From: Pyrrhosoma nymphula
Taxonomy: Eukaryota > Arthropoda > Insecta > Odonata > Coenagrionidae
NCBI GenBank assembly: GCA_963573305.1
Contig: OY754335.1
Coordinates: 16,531,501-16,595,500 of the forward strand
Length of the DNA: 64,000 bases
Reading direction: 5' to 3'
The notes beneath the pieces are model-generated. The model was given only the letters and a program-made list of their open reading frames with translations. It made no database searches and was not told where the DNA came from. The translations under genes and the position numbers were made by a program. Of this stretch, positions 20,815 to 34,929 are shown piece by piece (the first letter of the stretch is position 1; every line of letters begins with the position of its first letter).

Positions 20815-20970
20815 AACCTACATAGCCACCAAAGAGACGCTAGTAAAAAGTTACTTAGAAACATGATGTAGAGCACTGCGCTGAATGGCAGCAAATCTTC
20901 GGTCTTGAGAAGGGAGAGGCCGAGAAGAAACTGGGTACGTTCGATATGTGGAGTTGGAGGAAGAAAAAGT
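20815..20970 (+). pseudogene. Short RTE-type LINE relic
   Basis: Plus-strand translation gives KKLLRNMM, a stop, STALNGSKSSVLRRE, then after a frame change AEKKLGTFDMWSWRKK. This aligns with the KRLMKSLIWSVELYGEETWTLRKED / AFEMWVWRRM block of the copies at 5-7 kb. Only this part remains. Confidence 0.6.
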
Positions 20971-23900
20971 ATGATGGATAGAAAGGTAGACACACGAATA
21001 AGTACTTTTAAGTAATTATTCGTTTGCCTTTCTTTCTGTCTTGTTTCCAAAAGTATCCATTTAAAAATGAATAAAGACTATGAAGTACTAATTCCTTTTT
21101 GAATTGATATTAATCTTCAAGGGGCTTCCAATGGAATAATGAATATGAAAAACAACGATATATATTATGGAATATAAATTGCAACACCAACTGATTGTTT
21201 TACGTTGCTCAGTATATATTCAAAGTGTCTTCACAACATATGATTGTAGAAGAATTACTAGCACGTACACAAATGCTCTTGTATAATGCCCTCGAAAGAA
21301 CATTCTCAGCAACAGCTCAGAATATTCTCAGAGCATAAGCTCGGTAGCACATTCTCAGCACATTCGCCAGCATATGCTGGCATTAAAAATTCTACACTGT
21401 TTCGTGGTAGTGACAGAAGGAAGGTTGCTTGAGGAAACCAACAGGGAAAAAGAGGTGCATTTAGCAAGTAATGAATGGCATTGATATACTTAAAATCGTT
21501 CTGGAAGGGATCATTAGAACGCTGGAAAAGAGAGAGGAGAACAGGTGTTTTTGGAAGTTTTGATTTTGAGACATTTGGAATAGCGGTGATCAATCAAAAG
21601 CCTACCCTGGCCTGTCAATCACAAAAATAATAACAATTAGATCCTCTGCAATATTTAAGGCACTGGATTGTAGGGATAGGTCGGTGGATTTCAATTCGGG
21701 TCACACCGAAACTTTTCGCATCATTCATTTAACAGAAACGGCGATCGGGAAAATGCCTGATACTTGTTTTCCCTGGAAACTTTTCAACTTTTCATGGATC
21801 GTTGATAAAATCGCTCGTAGAACTCATGGAGTACTATGTATGCCCTACTCGTGAAGTTGAAATCAGGCTACGAAGACTTTTCTCATAGCCTCCTGCGGCT
21901 ATCTTTGCAAATACTGGTACCCAAATATCACAAATATGGTATATCACTCAAATCTGGCTATCAAAATATCACAGCAAGGTTATCGCTGGAGGTTTTCACA
22001 GCGCAGAGGCGAATTCGATATCCTGATGAAGGCCCAGTTGAAAAGGCCTACTCAATACCCATAGATATACAATATGTTTTTCTCTTTCTCCCTTCATAGC
22101 CTTGTCTACCCCTCAATTCAAGGAGATTTTTTCTTTGCTTTCCCTATAAATATTATGGCATAAGAAAATTCAACGAAAATATTTAAAATTCAATATGATA
22201 ATTATTTATAATTGGCTGGCTCAGCTTTTTTCTCTATGGCTAGAAATCCTTCTTCAAGGTTACCACATTCAAATGAATTCTTAAATTGGTTAACATAATT
22301 CCACATCTCATTGGTTAACATAACATGCAAATATGATGATAAAATTTTAATCGATGTTTCCTATTAAAATCGTCGTTACAGCTTAGTCACAAATGTCTTG
22401 GCCTTGGATGAAAATAGCATGGAATTGATGAATTCATAACCAGAACTCTGGCGTGTAAACTATCCTTAATTTCACATACCTCTAAAAAAAACAAATTTAA
22501 AGCAAATCATCTTGCCCTTCTAAGTACGAGAAACTGGAAAAAAGATCACCATTCGACTTACGCGAACTGAAAATTCGTTCTAGATACTAAACTGCGAATT
22601 TATCCCGTCCCATTCTATCGTCTAGGTGTTTCAAGAAAACCACTCATAAAGCCTTGCCATTACATGACGCTGTAAAACTGGGTTTAATATGATTCCTTAA
22701 AGAAGCCAAGAGTTCACCAAGCATATCCTGCCACAAAAAAGAGCTCCTAGAGCCTTTCGGTGTTTTGTGAACCGTAATCCTCGTTTTTTCCGTGACTTAT
22801 ACAGAACAAAGACTTCACAGTCGCGGCAAAGAGTCTACAAACAGCACCAATCGGAATGCATGCCGCGAAAAAATTAAGCTCCGGCGATAGGGTTCACTAA
22901 TTGAATTGAGGTATGCAGAGACTAACAATGCAAGCAAACATCAATTACGGCTTGCGCCCCGTGTGGTGGCTGACGCACTTTGCATCCTAATTCATTTGGG
23001 AGTATTTATCCGAGAAACTGCAAAAAGGAGCAAGTTTCAATGCGGCGTGGAGCTAGATAATTAACACAGCTCAGCTTAATGTAGAAGACTGCACGTTTTA
23101 TCTCGTTATGCTCAGTTGTATTGCGGAAAATGACTCGAAGTTGTCGAGCCACAGCTTTTGAATCCTCATCACACTCCTTGTAAAGGTGCCGAATATTAAT
23201 TGGCTGGTTTCTACACTTAGAGACCAGTTTCACCACATACACCAGTTTCTCATGTCATTCTATCTCTTTTTTCAAACCGCCAATTGAAATGCAACCTTTT
23301 CCACATCTTCCTGCACTCATATGGGCATGAATCTCTTTATATTCAAAATTTATCATTCCATAACATTTGCAGACCACTTTTGATATAGCGTAAAAGCGGA
23401 TCAATTTTTTGTCATCCTATGACCATTCCATCATTTTTTCAGTCTATGACTAATTGATCTGAGTTATTCACATCCGAGTAACCTCGTTTAAATATTATTC
23501 ACTTTCCACTGACAACGTAAGTTTACAAAAATTAAGATTTTAATGTGACAGGATAATTATTTTGTTATGAAGTTTTTTATTTAACAACTCTTTAAAAATT
23601 GATTTGAAATGCGTGACGTCACGTTTTTATTGTAATGCTAGCTATATAAAACGGTTGAAGCATACTCATTTGCTCATCAAGCCGTGTTAAAGTAACATAA
23701 AAACTATAAATTTAACAGCAAACACAGGAATGAAATCAAAGAACCACTAAATAATTGATAACCATTTCTATCTTGATTGAAATACTTTATTTTTTCTGCG
23801 ATGAGCAAATATGACAGCTTATTTTAGAATCAATTTAACTAAATGTATGGAAAGGAAAGAGTGAGGTAAGAGGTATTCAAAACACACGGAATGCGCTCCT

Positions 23901-25080
23901 CAGTAAGGCGGCTGCGAAAGGTGCATAAACCCAGTGGTGCGGCCACTTGAATACATACCATGTTAAATAAGGAACTTTGGAGGAAGACTGTGGGAAACCA
24001 TCTCATTATCCATCGCATGAAAACTATGTTGAGAGCAGTAAAGTTAAGAGTAGGATCAATTTGACGCAAACATTTTTTCCAGCCTGTTTCATAAATTCTG
24101 TGAATAGGTCAACCTATAATGCAAGTGAAGCTAGCTTAACTTTAACTAGCTTTCCACAATTTAAGTGTCAGATTTTGACTCCGAAGATTCACTTTTGTAA
24201 GGAAAAATTACTGGGATGATTGATCTCATTCGCGATGTTTTTAAGTACCAATGTATTATAAGAAAAATAAATTTTCTTGAATAAAATCTCTATTATTACA
24301 ATCGTAGGAAACGTTACAACATTTATATTTCAAGAATATGACATTTAAAAAATATCTGGATCATGCGTTACTATCTCAGAACATTTTCCAAAGCCAGACT
24401 TTAAAAATTAACTTTCGCGATTTCGAAAATTGTAACAGAATTCCTTACGATTATCGAGCTCCCAAGAATAATCATGACGAGTATTATTTTACAAACTTTT
24501 CTCTCTGAAATTTATTCGACTGCGGATCATGAGAAGAAACAGAAGAAGGAGACTTCTCACCCATTCCCTCCAGTCAATGGTCTCGAAGACTTGGTCAAAT
24601 ATATTCAAGGCCTTTGGAAGGGCCTTCTGAAATACTCAATGCCTAAAAAGGTTATAAGTCAGCTTTACGCGAGAGTAAATCGAGATCCAATTTTATCGCT
24701 CTGTTGGTGAATGGACAGATGTTCCTCCGCATCCAGTCCAAAAAAGAAAGAAAATCGGTAACATTTGCGAAAACGAAATTCCTTTAAAAACACACATCAG
24801 AAATCTTAAACCGCATCCATCTCCCAACTTTCATCGCCTTGAACCTTCTACTTCGCCGTAAACCACGATCGCGCGTAAAACGATACATAAATGGGGAACG
24901 TATAAAACACCCCCCAATAAAATACTTGCCAAAGGGCGGGAATGTGATTCCTCCCCTTGAAGGTACCACCAGCTCGTGGGGAGGGAGGTAGGGATCGCGG
25001 AGAGCAAGAAATACACACATTTATCCCAAACCAGTATTCCATTCCGCAAAGATATATGGGTATAACCTCGGCGGGCACGT
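20970..25080. other. AT-rich non-coding DNA
   Basis: No gene recognised. At about 21300-21380 the words cattctcagca and ctcag recur irregularly, ending in a 14-bp palindrome ccagcatatgctgg (21367-21380). A possible very degenerate tRNA-like head lies near 21660-21710 (see rejected items). Frames at 21306-21593, 21836-22099 and 23977-24219 have no recognisable motif. Confidence 0.45.
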
Positions 25081-25089
25081 ACGTTAAAG

Positions 25090-25670
25090 GTATTCTCCCC
25101 GCCTCTTCCTTCACCTCCTCAATCCCACCTCATCTTCCCCACCCCTCCCGCCAACTTCTCCCAAAGCCGCCCTTAGGAAACTACCTACGCCAACACCACC
25201 ACCACCACAGGCGCACACAAACTACGGATGCGGCGGCGGCGGCTCTCTCTCTCGGAGGTGGAAACGCTGGAATACGGCACATCCGAGACATAAAGAAAAG
25301 GCGCTCCAATCTGCCTCTCGCACACACACAGACAGATGCGCTCACGGGCATTCCGCCGTGATCTGCACGGCAAGACTATTCCTTACCGCGCCTTCGGGAG
25401 ACGCCAGGAGACTTGGGGCGGTCGCGCCCTAATCCTCACCGAAGTCTACACACCAGGTCTTTTTCCTCCCCACACCCCCACTTCCACCACCTCCGACCGA
25501 GTCTCTCCTTCCCGCCTCATTCCTTCTCCGAGTTAAAACCACCTCCCCCTTACCATCTTCTTCCTTCTCTTCCCCCCACCTCCCCCCCAACCCCCACCAC
25601 CCTCAGTTCTCAGCGTCCTTGTCGGGACGGGAGAAGTCCTTGCCCTCATCTGCCGAAGAGCCCCCGGTGA
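25090..25670 (+). repeat. C-rich, CpG-containing strand-asymmetric block
   Basis: The plus strand is C-rich, with small CAC and GCG trinucleotide runs near 25195-25245, a CA-rich stretch near 25320, and long CCTCC/CCCC tracts at 25465-25615. Several overlapping frames on both strands are compositional. CpG is frequent. A promoter or exon within it cannot be excluded, but I see no specific signal. Confidence 0.55.
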
Positions 25671-26159
25671 TAGTGCGCGCGCTTCGCGATTGCTTCTTTA
25701 AAGGGACCTCCCTCCTTTCCGGTCCGTGTTTTGGACAATGCTAGAAGCTTTTCTCCCCGAGCATTAGAGAAAATCGGGCGCGGTCTTCGCCTAACAAAAC
25801 AGCTCTTTTCAACTCACATTTTGCAACCTAATAGAATTATATTCTAAATGCAAAACATGATCTACAGCAACAAAACAAAACTAATACATTTTGGTCGTCA
25901 CATCAATGGAAATTGAACATTCACAGTGGAGGATCACAAGTTTGAGCAAGAGGAAGAATTCAAGTATCGTAATCAACTCACGTGACAGTGAACTAATTGA
26001 AGTACGGAATCGCAATAATTCAGCCAATAAAAGTTTGTACGTCTCAAATAAAATGTTAGCATTAAAATTGATATCGAAACATGGAAAACAAATTATATAA
26101 AAATACCTCTCGGCCAATCTTGTTATAAGAAGCATAGGTTAAGTGGGATTTAAATGAAA

Positions 26160-26540
26160 GAATACGGAGAAAAGTTTGAGCACAGTAGAAAATAAAGTAT
26201 TGAGAAAGATATTTGGGCCAACAAGGGAGGGCAAGACGTGGAGAATAAAATAAAATGGAAACAATATGAACTAATACTAAGCACCTCATAAGGGAGATTT
26301 GGTAGGGTCACATCATCAGACGTCGTGAAGGTTGCATGGTGAGAGAAATTTTTAGTCAAACCCCATAAGGAATAAGATCCCCAGGAAAGAAGAAAACGAT
26401 AGAAAACCCAGTTTACGCAGGACTTGCACATGATGATGGTTACCGAGGAGGACGCAAAACACCAAAATAAATTGAAGCAACGTCTTGGCGGGACCGAGTC
26501 CCTCTTTGGGTATAAATGGCCATAGGAGTAGAGTAAGTAA
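26160..26540 (+). pseudogene. Decayed LINE C-terminal region
   Basis: Plus-strand frames give ENKVLRKIFGPTREGKTWRIK near 26190-26250, followed by remnants of the downstream block (MMVTEEDAKHQNKLKQRLGG near 26430-26490). E-x-x-LRKIFGP-x-x-WRI is a well-known signature just after the polymerase in arthropod non-LTR elements and differs from the WVWRRM type of the other relics, so this is a second LINE lineage. Stops and frameshifts are frequent; no boundaries are visible. Confidence 0.6.
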
Positions 26541-26549
26541 GTACCTACT

Positions 26550-29080
26550 TACTGCATGTCGTCAAAACTCTTTTCACTGGTGCCCACTAATCTCTACACC
26601 ATACTACCGTTCGCCGATATGGCAGATTACCAGTTGTGGACATAGTTGTCGCCAGATATTCCTCTATGTATCATACATTAACAACGACTGGTGGATATAG
26701 AAGGCCACAAATAGTACGAGTGAGGTGGAGAGGTCGATAGCCCTTTAGGGTCCTTCTCGGATCAACGTGGCTCTCCTCTCTCTCTCTTATTTTCCTCCCA
26801 ACTCTCATCTTGGCCTCTCTCCTCCTGACCTCTGTTCATTTCCCCAAGCCACGTGACCTGGCCTCTTTACTGTCGTCCCCCAAGGGATTCCCATCACTAC
26901 AAATTCGACTGATGGAAATGAAGATAACTGGCCGATCAGAGTTCAGTCTGGATGGGATCCGGGTGATTAGTTTTCTTTACTAATTACCGGGACAACTGGG
27001 AGAGCAAAGATGGGACTGGTTTGTCATCGTAAGTTCAGGACTTCATCACTTGTAAGAAACCCTTGGTTGATTCAAACCCTGAACCGGATTGCACCAGATG
27101 TTTGGGCAATGTGTTACAGAACTACACAATTTATGAATAATGAGGCAGAGAAAAGAGGAAAAGGATTTTTTCCAGAAAAATTCACATACTTTGGAGATAT
27201 CCAATTGATGTTGAGCTCAAATTTCAAGAGTTAATGGGTAGGTTCATTATTATTAGCCAAGCATCTCACGTTCTTAGAAGACTACGTCTCACAAGAAAAA
27301 GGCATCTAATATGTGATATACGATAGATTCATTTCGTTAGATCGGTGCCAGGTGTGTAAAAAGGTGTAGAGCATGGAAAACTAGAGAATTGTATGGAGAG
27401 AAAATTTCAGTACCTAACATTCAGTACATATATTTCAGTGATCAAGGATAGGTTTACTTAGATAATGGATTCGCAATTACTTAAATGGATGATTCAGGAT
27501 AACCGTGATATTAGCAACGGTTTAAATAATGGTATAGGAATTACATATTTATGATATTAATAAAGCCATCAACGCTAAATCTTATTATGTTTAATCCTGA
27601 AAACAAATCAAATATATGTGTTCTAGGGGCGATAACGATTAATGTATAAATAAACCTTGACTCCAAGAAAGGAGGTTGTTGACCGAGCTGTTCAGTTACT
27701 AGTTTCCTGCTTGAGAACAGGAGCAGCTCTATAAAGTTACCATTTTTATTCTCCAAACGCATGTATTTATGCCCTGGTTTTACTTTCCCATGAAAAATTG
27801 AGAGCCTACTCAGATTAAATATTGCATCAGATGCGCAAATACACCAGATTCATCTGTTTTATTGCAATTCCTACACGGTGGCTGACTATTTTAGAACCTT
27901 TAAATATTCGAATCGTGCAAAATTGTATACACTCTCTAGTGACTAACCTTATATTGGCTTTCTTTGGAATATGTTCGTATTTATCGTTGCCAGAATTAGA
28001 TTTAATGATACTTTGTTAAGGAAAAAAATGTTTTAAATATTTTTAACATTTACATCAATCGTAATAATGTTTCCCAGTTTCATGTATCCTATCAAGAATG
28101 TGGCACAAAAGCGTTAATTTCATGGTTATAGTATCAAAGGACATAATTTTATGGATAGAAAAAAATAAAAACCGTTTTAATCATAAAACATATTAAAAAA
28201 TCAATCGGAAAGAGGATAGTTTTCATTCAAGAGTTATTACGGATGTATATATAACAATTTGTATTTAAATTAAAAATTGGACCTAAAAGCTCGTAAGGCC
28301 AACTCTGTAGTTTGGTGACCTGAACTTGCACATCAATCGTAAATGAAATCATTGTCCTTCTACCAAGATCAAGAAAATACAGGTATCGCAAAATTAAACA
28401 AAATCTACAATAGTTTAATGTTTATAAAACAACTTCATTTTTTGTTAGCACTGAAAATATCAGCAATTGCTAAATATATTAGAAAACGAAAAGCAACAAA
28501 AATAACCCTCGCAAATATAGAAGTAAGTAACAAGATAAGCACTCACTTTCTAGAAATACTCAAAGGTATTCAGCATATGATTTAGATGAAATGTTGTGAA
28601 TTAATAATTCTTTATAAATACACAGAGTTAATTATAGCCATGATGAACCAAACATATACTCGCGAAACTTTAAAAATGAGATTATAACATCTATTATTTC
28701 TTAACCAAGACCTATCTTCTCTAGCAAAGTGGAAAATAATTCAATAATAAAAAAGAGGTCAAGAATATAACATCTGGGTAAATAAAATCGCAAGCCATGA
28801 TCCTTCAAACTAATAATCAAAAATGTATGGCATCCAGGGTATATGACCAAATTCTTTTGAGGACGAGACCCAATCAAACATCTCCCGCGGAGAGATTAAG
28901 AAAGAGCAGTGGTCAAAGAAGTCACGGAAGACACTCCGTCCGTCTCATCCATGGGAGTAGCAGTTGACGTGTATGCTACCTCCTTGTATATTCTTATAAA
29001 GGATCTGGTAAGAAGATGGTAATCTCCGGAAGGGGTAAAGAGGGATCAGGAGATACGTAGAGCCTTCGTCCTCCCATCTC
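26550..29080. other. AT-rich non-coding DNA
   Basis: No gene recognised. The frames at 27010-27234, 27822-28019 and 28343-28585 are short and AT-driven. Confidence 0.5.
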
Positions 29081-29089
29081 GTGTTATAT

Positions 29090-29400
29090 TTTTTTTCCAC
29101 CAACCAACCCCCTTCTTTCGCCGCTAATACCCTTTTGCATTCGATTTGGGTCGAGGGGCGGGGGTTGGAGTAGGGGGTGGAGGGGGGGAGAAAAGTCACG
29201 TGCCTTCGAGAGAGCGCCGGGAAAAGCCATAAAACGAAGGGATGGGAAGCATCGTCTTGGGAGCGTCTTAGGATTCCAGTTCCTCCTCCTTCCTTTTCTC
29301 ACCGTTGAGGAGTAGGCTGGGTTTGTGTGTCTGTGCGTCAAAGGGCCAAGGAGAGATGGGTGGGGGGGGGGGGGGTTTAGCTGGGGAGCAAAGCAATGCG
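29090..29400. repeat. GC-rich block with 14-G run
   Basis: This is G-rich on the plus strand, with a G14 run at 29362-29375 and the shorter GGGG clusters near 29155-29190. CpG is frequent. The minus frame of 110 codons (29084-29416) is Pro-rich and compositional. Confidence 0.65.
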
Positions 29401-29409
29401 AACGCGGTG

Positions 29410-32400
29410 GAGGCAAGGGACGTGCAAAAACTGGGGAAAATAAATGAGAAATATCTGGGGCAATCTCTCTCGTCCGGCGAGAATACAGACGTGTGTGCGG
29501 CCGAGTGGTATGAAGCGAAGAGAGGAAGACGGTGAAAGATTAGAAAATATAATGGGATAAATAAATAAATATTTACTGGGAGCGAGATTGAGACTGAAGA
29601 ACGCCGCCTAACTCCTGACCCTCGTCGAAGTTGAGTTGCTTACAAAATGATCATTAGTTACTTTTACAATGTTACGCTATTAAAAAAACGAATGCACAGA
29701 TAAATTTACAAAAAAATTAAATATGAAATATGCATGAATAGGAGTGGCGGATATTGGTGGAAACTGCTGGTGAACAGTATGGTACAAGGGAGAGGAGAGG
29801 AAGGAAAAAGGGGCAAATTGTCCTTCCAGAGGTCCCTCGGGGAGTCCTTCGGGACCTTTGGCCGCTTGATTTACACTCAGTGACCTTTAATCTCCGCTGG
29901 TGAGTGCCACCAAGTTTTGTAATTAGAATTTATGCAACTATCTTCTTACAATGCTTGAGGAACGGCGGTCCTATCTCACAGAAAATTCATCTAAGTTTTA
30001 CATGTCCCTTCGCCATGACTGCCATGGTTGTGGCTACTTATTGTGTGGCTGTAAAAAAACAGCAGTGGTAGTATTATACTTTCACGTGCTTCAACTGCTA
30101 GGGTCATTTCGCACATACTGTCTGCAACCTGCAGACAGGGGCAATACAGCACATTGATGATTAGGAGGATCACCCCTCCAATTCGAGCCGAGCCCAACAA
30201 TGCTTAATGTCAGTGACTGTACGGGAACCGATTTTTCCATGCTGGCAGCCCATTGCCTCTGCTGTCGAAAACGTTGATAGCTGAAAAATTTAAAGATATG
30301 TACAAGTTAAGGGAAAACGTAATGGTGTAGGGTCGATACCCTTAACGAAGAAACTCATCGGAGAAAAATGTTCCCACAGGAAGGGAGGTGTGTAAACAAA
30401 ACTGTGAAACCTACTTAATGATATCCACGTACCTACTCATACTGAGTGATAATATAAGCAGCGGTATTTTACCAAAAGGAAAAGTTAAATGAGAAAGAAA
30501 AATTATGAGATAGAAGTTTATAGAGAATCACTGTATGTGATGAATGAATGAATGTTTAATAAAATAAATAGTAAGAAAATATAAGAAGTGAACAGAAAAG
30601 TGAAAAAAGAATAAATAAATAACCTAGAAATAGAATTAAGAGAAGAGCGAAAAAATGGGTGTCAAGAGACATTCAAAGGAAATATGTATTTAATTACCAA
30701 TAGTCTGTTGATTGTGGTGGCAGTCAAAGAATTTCATTTTAAGCGTGAAGTAAATAAAAAGAGAGACCGAAGAAGGAATATCAGAAGATTGGGGAGAGGC
30801 GAGGGAATAAGGGCAATACAGATTCGTGACGTATCCCGGCCTCCATTCCGTAAGAGCGCTTGCGTGCACGTCACGTTTTCCCGACCTCTCCCCATAACGG
30901 GATTGGGTCCGTTTCCAACGGCGGACCTTTGGGTTCACAGGACGACCCCGAATCGAAAAATCCGTGCAAGGGTTGAAATAATACCACCTACATCTATTTA
31001 CGGGCGCATCGTGCGACCTGTAAGAAAATGGAATCCTTCGGTCAACGCGTTAGGCGTGCAGGAGATATAGATAAGAAATAATAATGAAAGCCAACCTTTC
31101 TAGTTTCACCACTTAATATTCGCTATGCATGCAGATATATTTCTATCCACTGTAGCAAATTTGTGATACTCATACATTGAACAAATTTCAGATGTTTTGG
31201 GGAAAATCGCGTGATCATTTTATAATTAAATGACAACATTTCTCTAATTATTTTACTAGTCGTTTTCAGGTTGCTGTATTTCTCTTAAGTATAATTATTT
31301 TGAATCATACCCGCGAAATATAACAATCGAGAATGTCTTTCAATTATCCTCTGCTGCACAAAGTAATATGGGTGATCCGAGAAGCAAGACTAAAATAAGA
31401 ATTGAGAAAGCCAGGCAGGCCCTTTCATTTCACTTCATGTTGCGCTAAATTTAGCGCCGATCTTATGACCTCGAGTAATCTCATACGCAAATGCCTAAAA
31501 TACAAATAAAATTCAAGGACATTGGAAACAACAGCTAGCATTCAGATAAAGTTCCAGAGGCAACCGGATTGATAGCATGAAATTAATACGAATTCAATCT
31601 CATCTCGTGAGAAGTCGTTTCATTGAGATTTTGATAATAATTGCTTAAGTAATGATAAAGACGTGCCAAGGTCTCATACATCCTAAGGCCAACTGCAGAC
31701 TCAAATCACTTGTTGTGTTTCCATCGGATTAATGGAATATTTCCAAAAACCATTGACATGCAATGCGTGATGACACTTATACGCATCCTTCCGTATGATG
31801 AGCATACATTTGCTTAAGCTATTTAATATGGTGCTCCCGGCAATCCTCAGCTTTACCGATAGTCTATATACGTTTTTTTTCGAGATGTGAACAAGTTTCC
31901 TATTCACAAATCTCCTTCTTCATTGTTTTCTAGTAAACACAAAAGAGGATTCTGGATAAGGTTGAAGGTAAAGGAAAAGAATATGAATTCCATACGGCAT
32001 TACGGAATGGGGAATATTTGACTCTTTGATACTTGTAGTACGTTACAAAATTCTTAAAAGAGAATTAATGCAGGAAAAAAATTGTTTTGTGGAAAACAGA
32101 AAAAAAGTAGAAAATAGCTGTCTATTGAAGCCTACCCTGACGTTAAGGAGATCGGTATTGCTGATTTGAAATCTTTGAGATTTTTCGATTTACCCTTTCA
32201 ACAACTAGCTAACGCTAGTCCGGTTTGTACGGCCGATGAAATAATAGACAAGAGGGTCAAGAATTACCATTCAATAGGTAAAGTTAAAATGATGATGACA
32301 TCGTTACAAACTATGGATATTTCTCATTGGCAACGATGACAGAATATAGCATGAACATTAGTTCCGTACCAATAACAGAATTAGACATAAAATACGACCA

Positions 32401-33570
32401 CAAAGGCTCTTAGTTGAGGTTAGGGTAATGTACCGTGTTTCGAGTCAAACGCGTATCCAGTTCAGAAGGCTGTGGAGCGAAGTTTGGGCACACAAAAGGG
32501 CAATTAGATCGTGAACAGTTCGTAATGGACGAGACACACTAGGGCATCACATGGGACCGGCAAAAATAAGCATTTATGAGAAGAAGAAACAAAATGACAT
32601 TTGAAGAATAGACTCACTTAGGAGGCAATTTCAATGCGTAAACGCACGAGTAATTCAGAGAAAGATGAAGGATAAAATTTCAAACATAAGGGAGGAGACC
32701 AGTTTTTTCGAGAAGCACCCTGTCTCACTCTTTTCAAATCCACACAGAAGACTTGTGTTCTCCTTCCAAACATTACTAACCTAAGACGAAGCCACTGGCT
32801 TTAACGATGAGATACCCGATTTTAAAACAAAAGTTCCGCAGGTAAATCTTTGCAGTTTATTCATAATGATTAATAAAAATGTTAAGTGTTTGATCACGCA
32901 TGAGTAGGGATGGAGATCAATTAGCCATGAAAAATTTATTACATTCATGAAAGTACAATAAGAAATTTATCTGTGCCTAATGGCATTATATTCCATAATT
33001 TATGTGATTTTAACAGCGTTTTGAGTTGTAAATGAATATCAATGGATTTTTTAATTTACGTTAATGATGGATTATCGTATTACTACTTGTTCTAAAATAA
33101 TACGTATTAACAGCTAATATATTTTAAACACGCCCGTCTGCTAAACCTATTTAACGCATTGCACTGTAAAAAATGCCTACTAATTATAAAAATAATCACG
33201 ATAACATATGGACCCAGAGCTTCACACACATGGAGGTAAAACATTATAGTTTTAATAAATTAACAATTCACACCGCAAAACTCGACAATTTTAATGGGAT
33301 AAAATTTGCGATGATTTTTTAACATTGCATGGAAATATGATTGGCAATGCATGTTGAACAAAAACACAAGCTACGTTCGTAAATCATATGAATAGCTCGT
33401 TATAAATTTATATGTGCATCGGGTAAGCCTTTTAGCAAAAAATACACGAGTTTCGCAAAGTTTTCGGGAAATAAATTTGGCATCGGTGGAAAACTCTTTC
33501 GAGTTGAAGCAGAATTTGCGTTTCAGGAAAAATGGAGAATGACTGACTCTCGGTCAACAGACTTAAAATG
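29410..33570. other. AT-rich non-coding DNA
   Basis: No recognisable gene. A (GAAT)n run at about 30540-30555 resembles the RTE tails at 5032 and 7215, but I could not recognise LINE coding sequence upstream. The 128-codon plus frame at 30684-31070 lies in a locally GC-richer patch and has no known motif. Confidence 0.45.
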
Positions 33571-33574
33571 AATA

Positions 33575-33760
33575 GGAGGGACGGTTTAGCGCGTTGGCCA
33601 TAGATTACTGTCTCCCCGTTCCGAGATCTTGAATTCGAATCCTGATAGTGAAGGAGATATTTTAAGCACCAACGGATGGAACGCAGAAGTGTGGATCCAT
33701 TGGTGCATAGATCGTTTAGAGCAAATAAATGGCGAAGGCTGGTTTATCTCCTACCTTACC
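33575..33760 (+). mobile_element. tRNA-derived SINE, plus strand
   Basis: The A-box-like tttagcgcgttgg is at 33585-33597 and the B-box-like gaattcgaatcc at 33631-33642, with tRNA-like spacing. About 110 bp of body follows. The 3' end is not clear. The body differs from that of the 12274-12481 SINE, so they are separate families. Confidence 0.6.
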
Positions 33761-33973
33761 TCTTTTACTTACCATTGCCAGTAGTGATACCCATCTACAA
33801 ATCCTTAGGGGCGCACATAACCAAAGCTGTCCGCCAGTTCCCTGAGTAAATATTGCAATAAAATGAAGGGATGGACGTTTTGCTGAACGACAAGGAGATG
33901 GTGACTAACTTCTCACCAAACCATTATGATTAATAATTTATGTACATGGGCAGGGGGATATTCGACGTTTTTC

Positions 33974-33988
33974 TCTCTCTCTCTCTTT
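33974..33988. repeat. (CT)n microsatellite
   Basis: A short uninterrupted CT run adjoining the minus-strand RTE relic, possibly in its 3' end. Confidence 0.8.
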
Positions 33989-33989
33989 T

Positions 33990-34390
33990 CTGTCATAAAG
34001 TATATTTCCAAGCACTATCCTTTCTCTACAGCTCATCACACTTCCAACCTCCCTTCATCACGTCCAAATTGCGTTTCTTTGTCTCCTTTTAATCCGCTTT
34101 CCTAACGTTTCACCTTTACTGACAATCTTCAAAAACCTCTCACCTCTGATTATTTGTTACATCCACCAACTCCGCCTCTTTTAAAACAACTACACAAGTG
34201 ATTTCCTTTCCTCTCCTAAAATGGCAAGCACTTCTTCGTTTCACATCCGTTCCTCCCATCAAAAACTTCCTCATCCGTCCCTACTGCCTCATCTCAAACT
34301 TCCGATCGCATTCTCTCCCCTGGGTTCTAGATGCACTTCAATACAACTACTCCTGCTCCATAATCAATCAAACTCCATGCTAATCTTTTC
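33990..34390 (-). pseudogene. Decayed RTE-type LINE C-terminal region, minus strand
   Basis: Minus-strand frames show, in order, a remnant of the VVLYGAG...LRK block, CDRKFEMRQ, EVLAILGEERKSLV, and RGERFLKIVSKGETLGKRIK. These match EEVLDMVGEERKLI and the RDDSLLKAVVEGRMLGKRGRG block of the young copies. Frameshifts separate each piece. Confidence 0.65.
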
Positions 34391-34727
34391 TTAATGTGTT
34401 TTCTTTGAGTTCAAGTAATTAGTTCTCTGTAATTATGAAACACCTCTTATACTAACTCAGCTTTCCTTTTAATGTTCTTAATACTAGGTACGTCAATTTT
34501 CGTCGTAAGTGCCACCTAAGCATTAAATTAATGAACTTGCTGTATTTTTTGCCCTGAGGAAGTTTTGGGGAATAAACTCAGCCTAGTTTTCTTTTTTGTG
34601 GGCAATTTCACTATTTTAGTTTTCTTGTTATTTATCTCTTGCACTTGTATTGTAACGCATAAAACAACGACAGCTTCATACGATCTCGGAGAATGTCATT
34701 TACCCCGGCATATCGGTAGATCAAGCA

Positions 34728-34770
34728 AAATCTACAAAGGGTTTGCAAAATCTACAAAATCTACAAAGGG
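34728..34770 (+). repeat. Short tandem unit aaatctacaaa
   Basis: The word aaaatctacaaa occurs three times in about 40 bp, partly overlapping, twice followed by ggg. Confidence 0.75.
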
Positions 34771-34929
34771 CACCTTTACGATCAGAGATGCACTAGAATG
34801 CCATCCCCCAATGCACCATTATGGCGACAACAAAAGTACCACTATGTATCGATTAATTCCACTTTTTGTCCCATTTCTCTCCCAATTCTTTTTTCCTATT
34901 CCCTCCTTTTTCCATAGCTGATGTCAATA

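Noticed and set aside
21655..21720. Possible tRNA-like head (B-box-like ggatttcaattcg)
   Set aside because: The B-box has an extra base and the A-box is poor; could be a very old SINE but not supportable.
30540..30555. (GAAT)n run as a possible RTE tail
   Set aside because: No LINE coding remnants recognised upstream; treated as a simple repeat.
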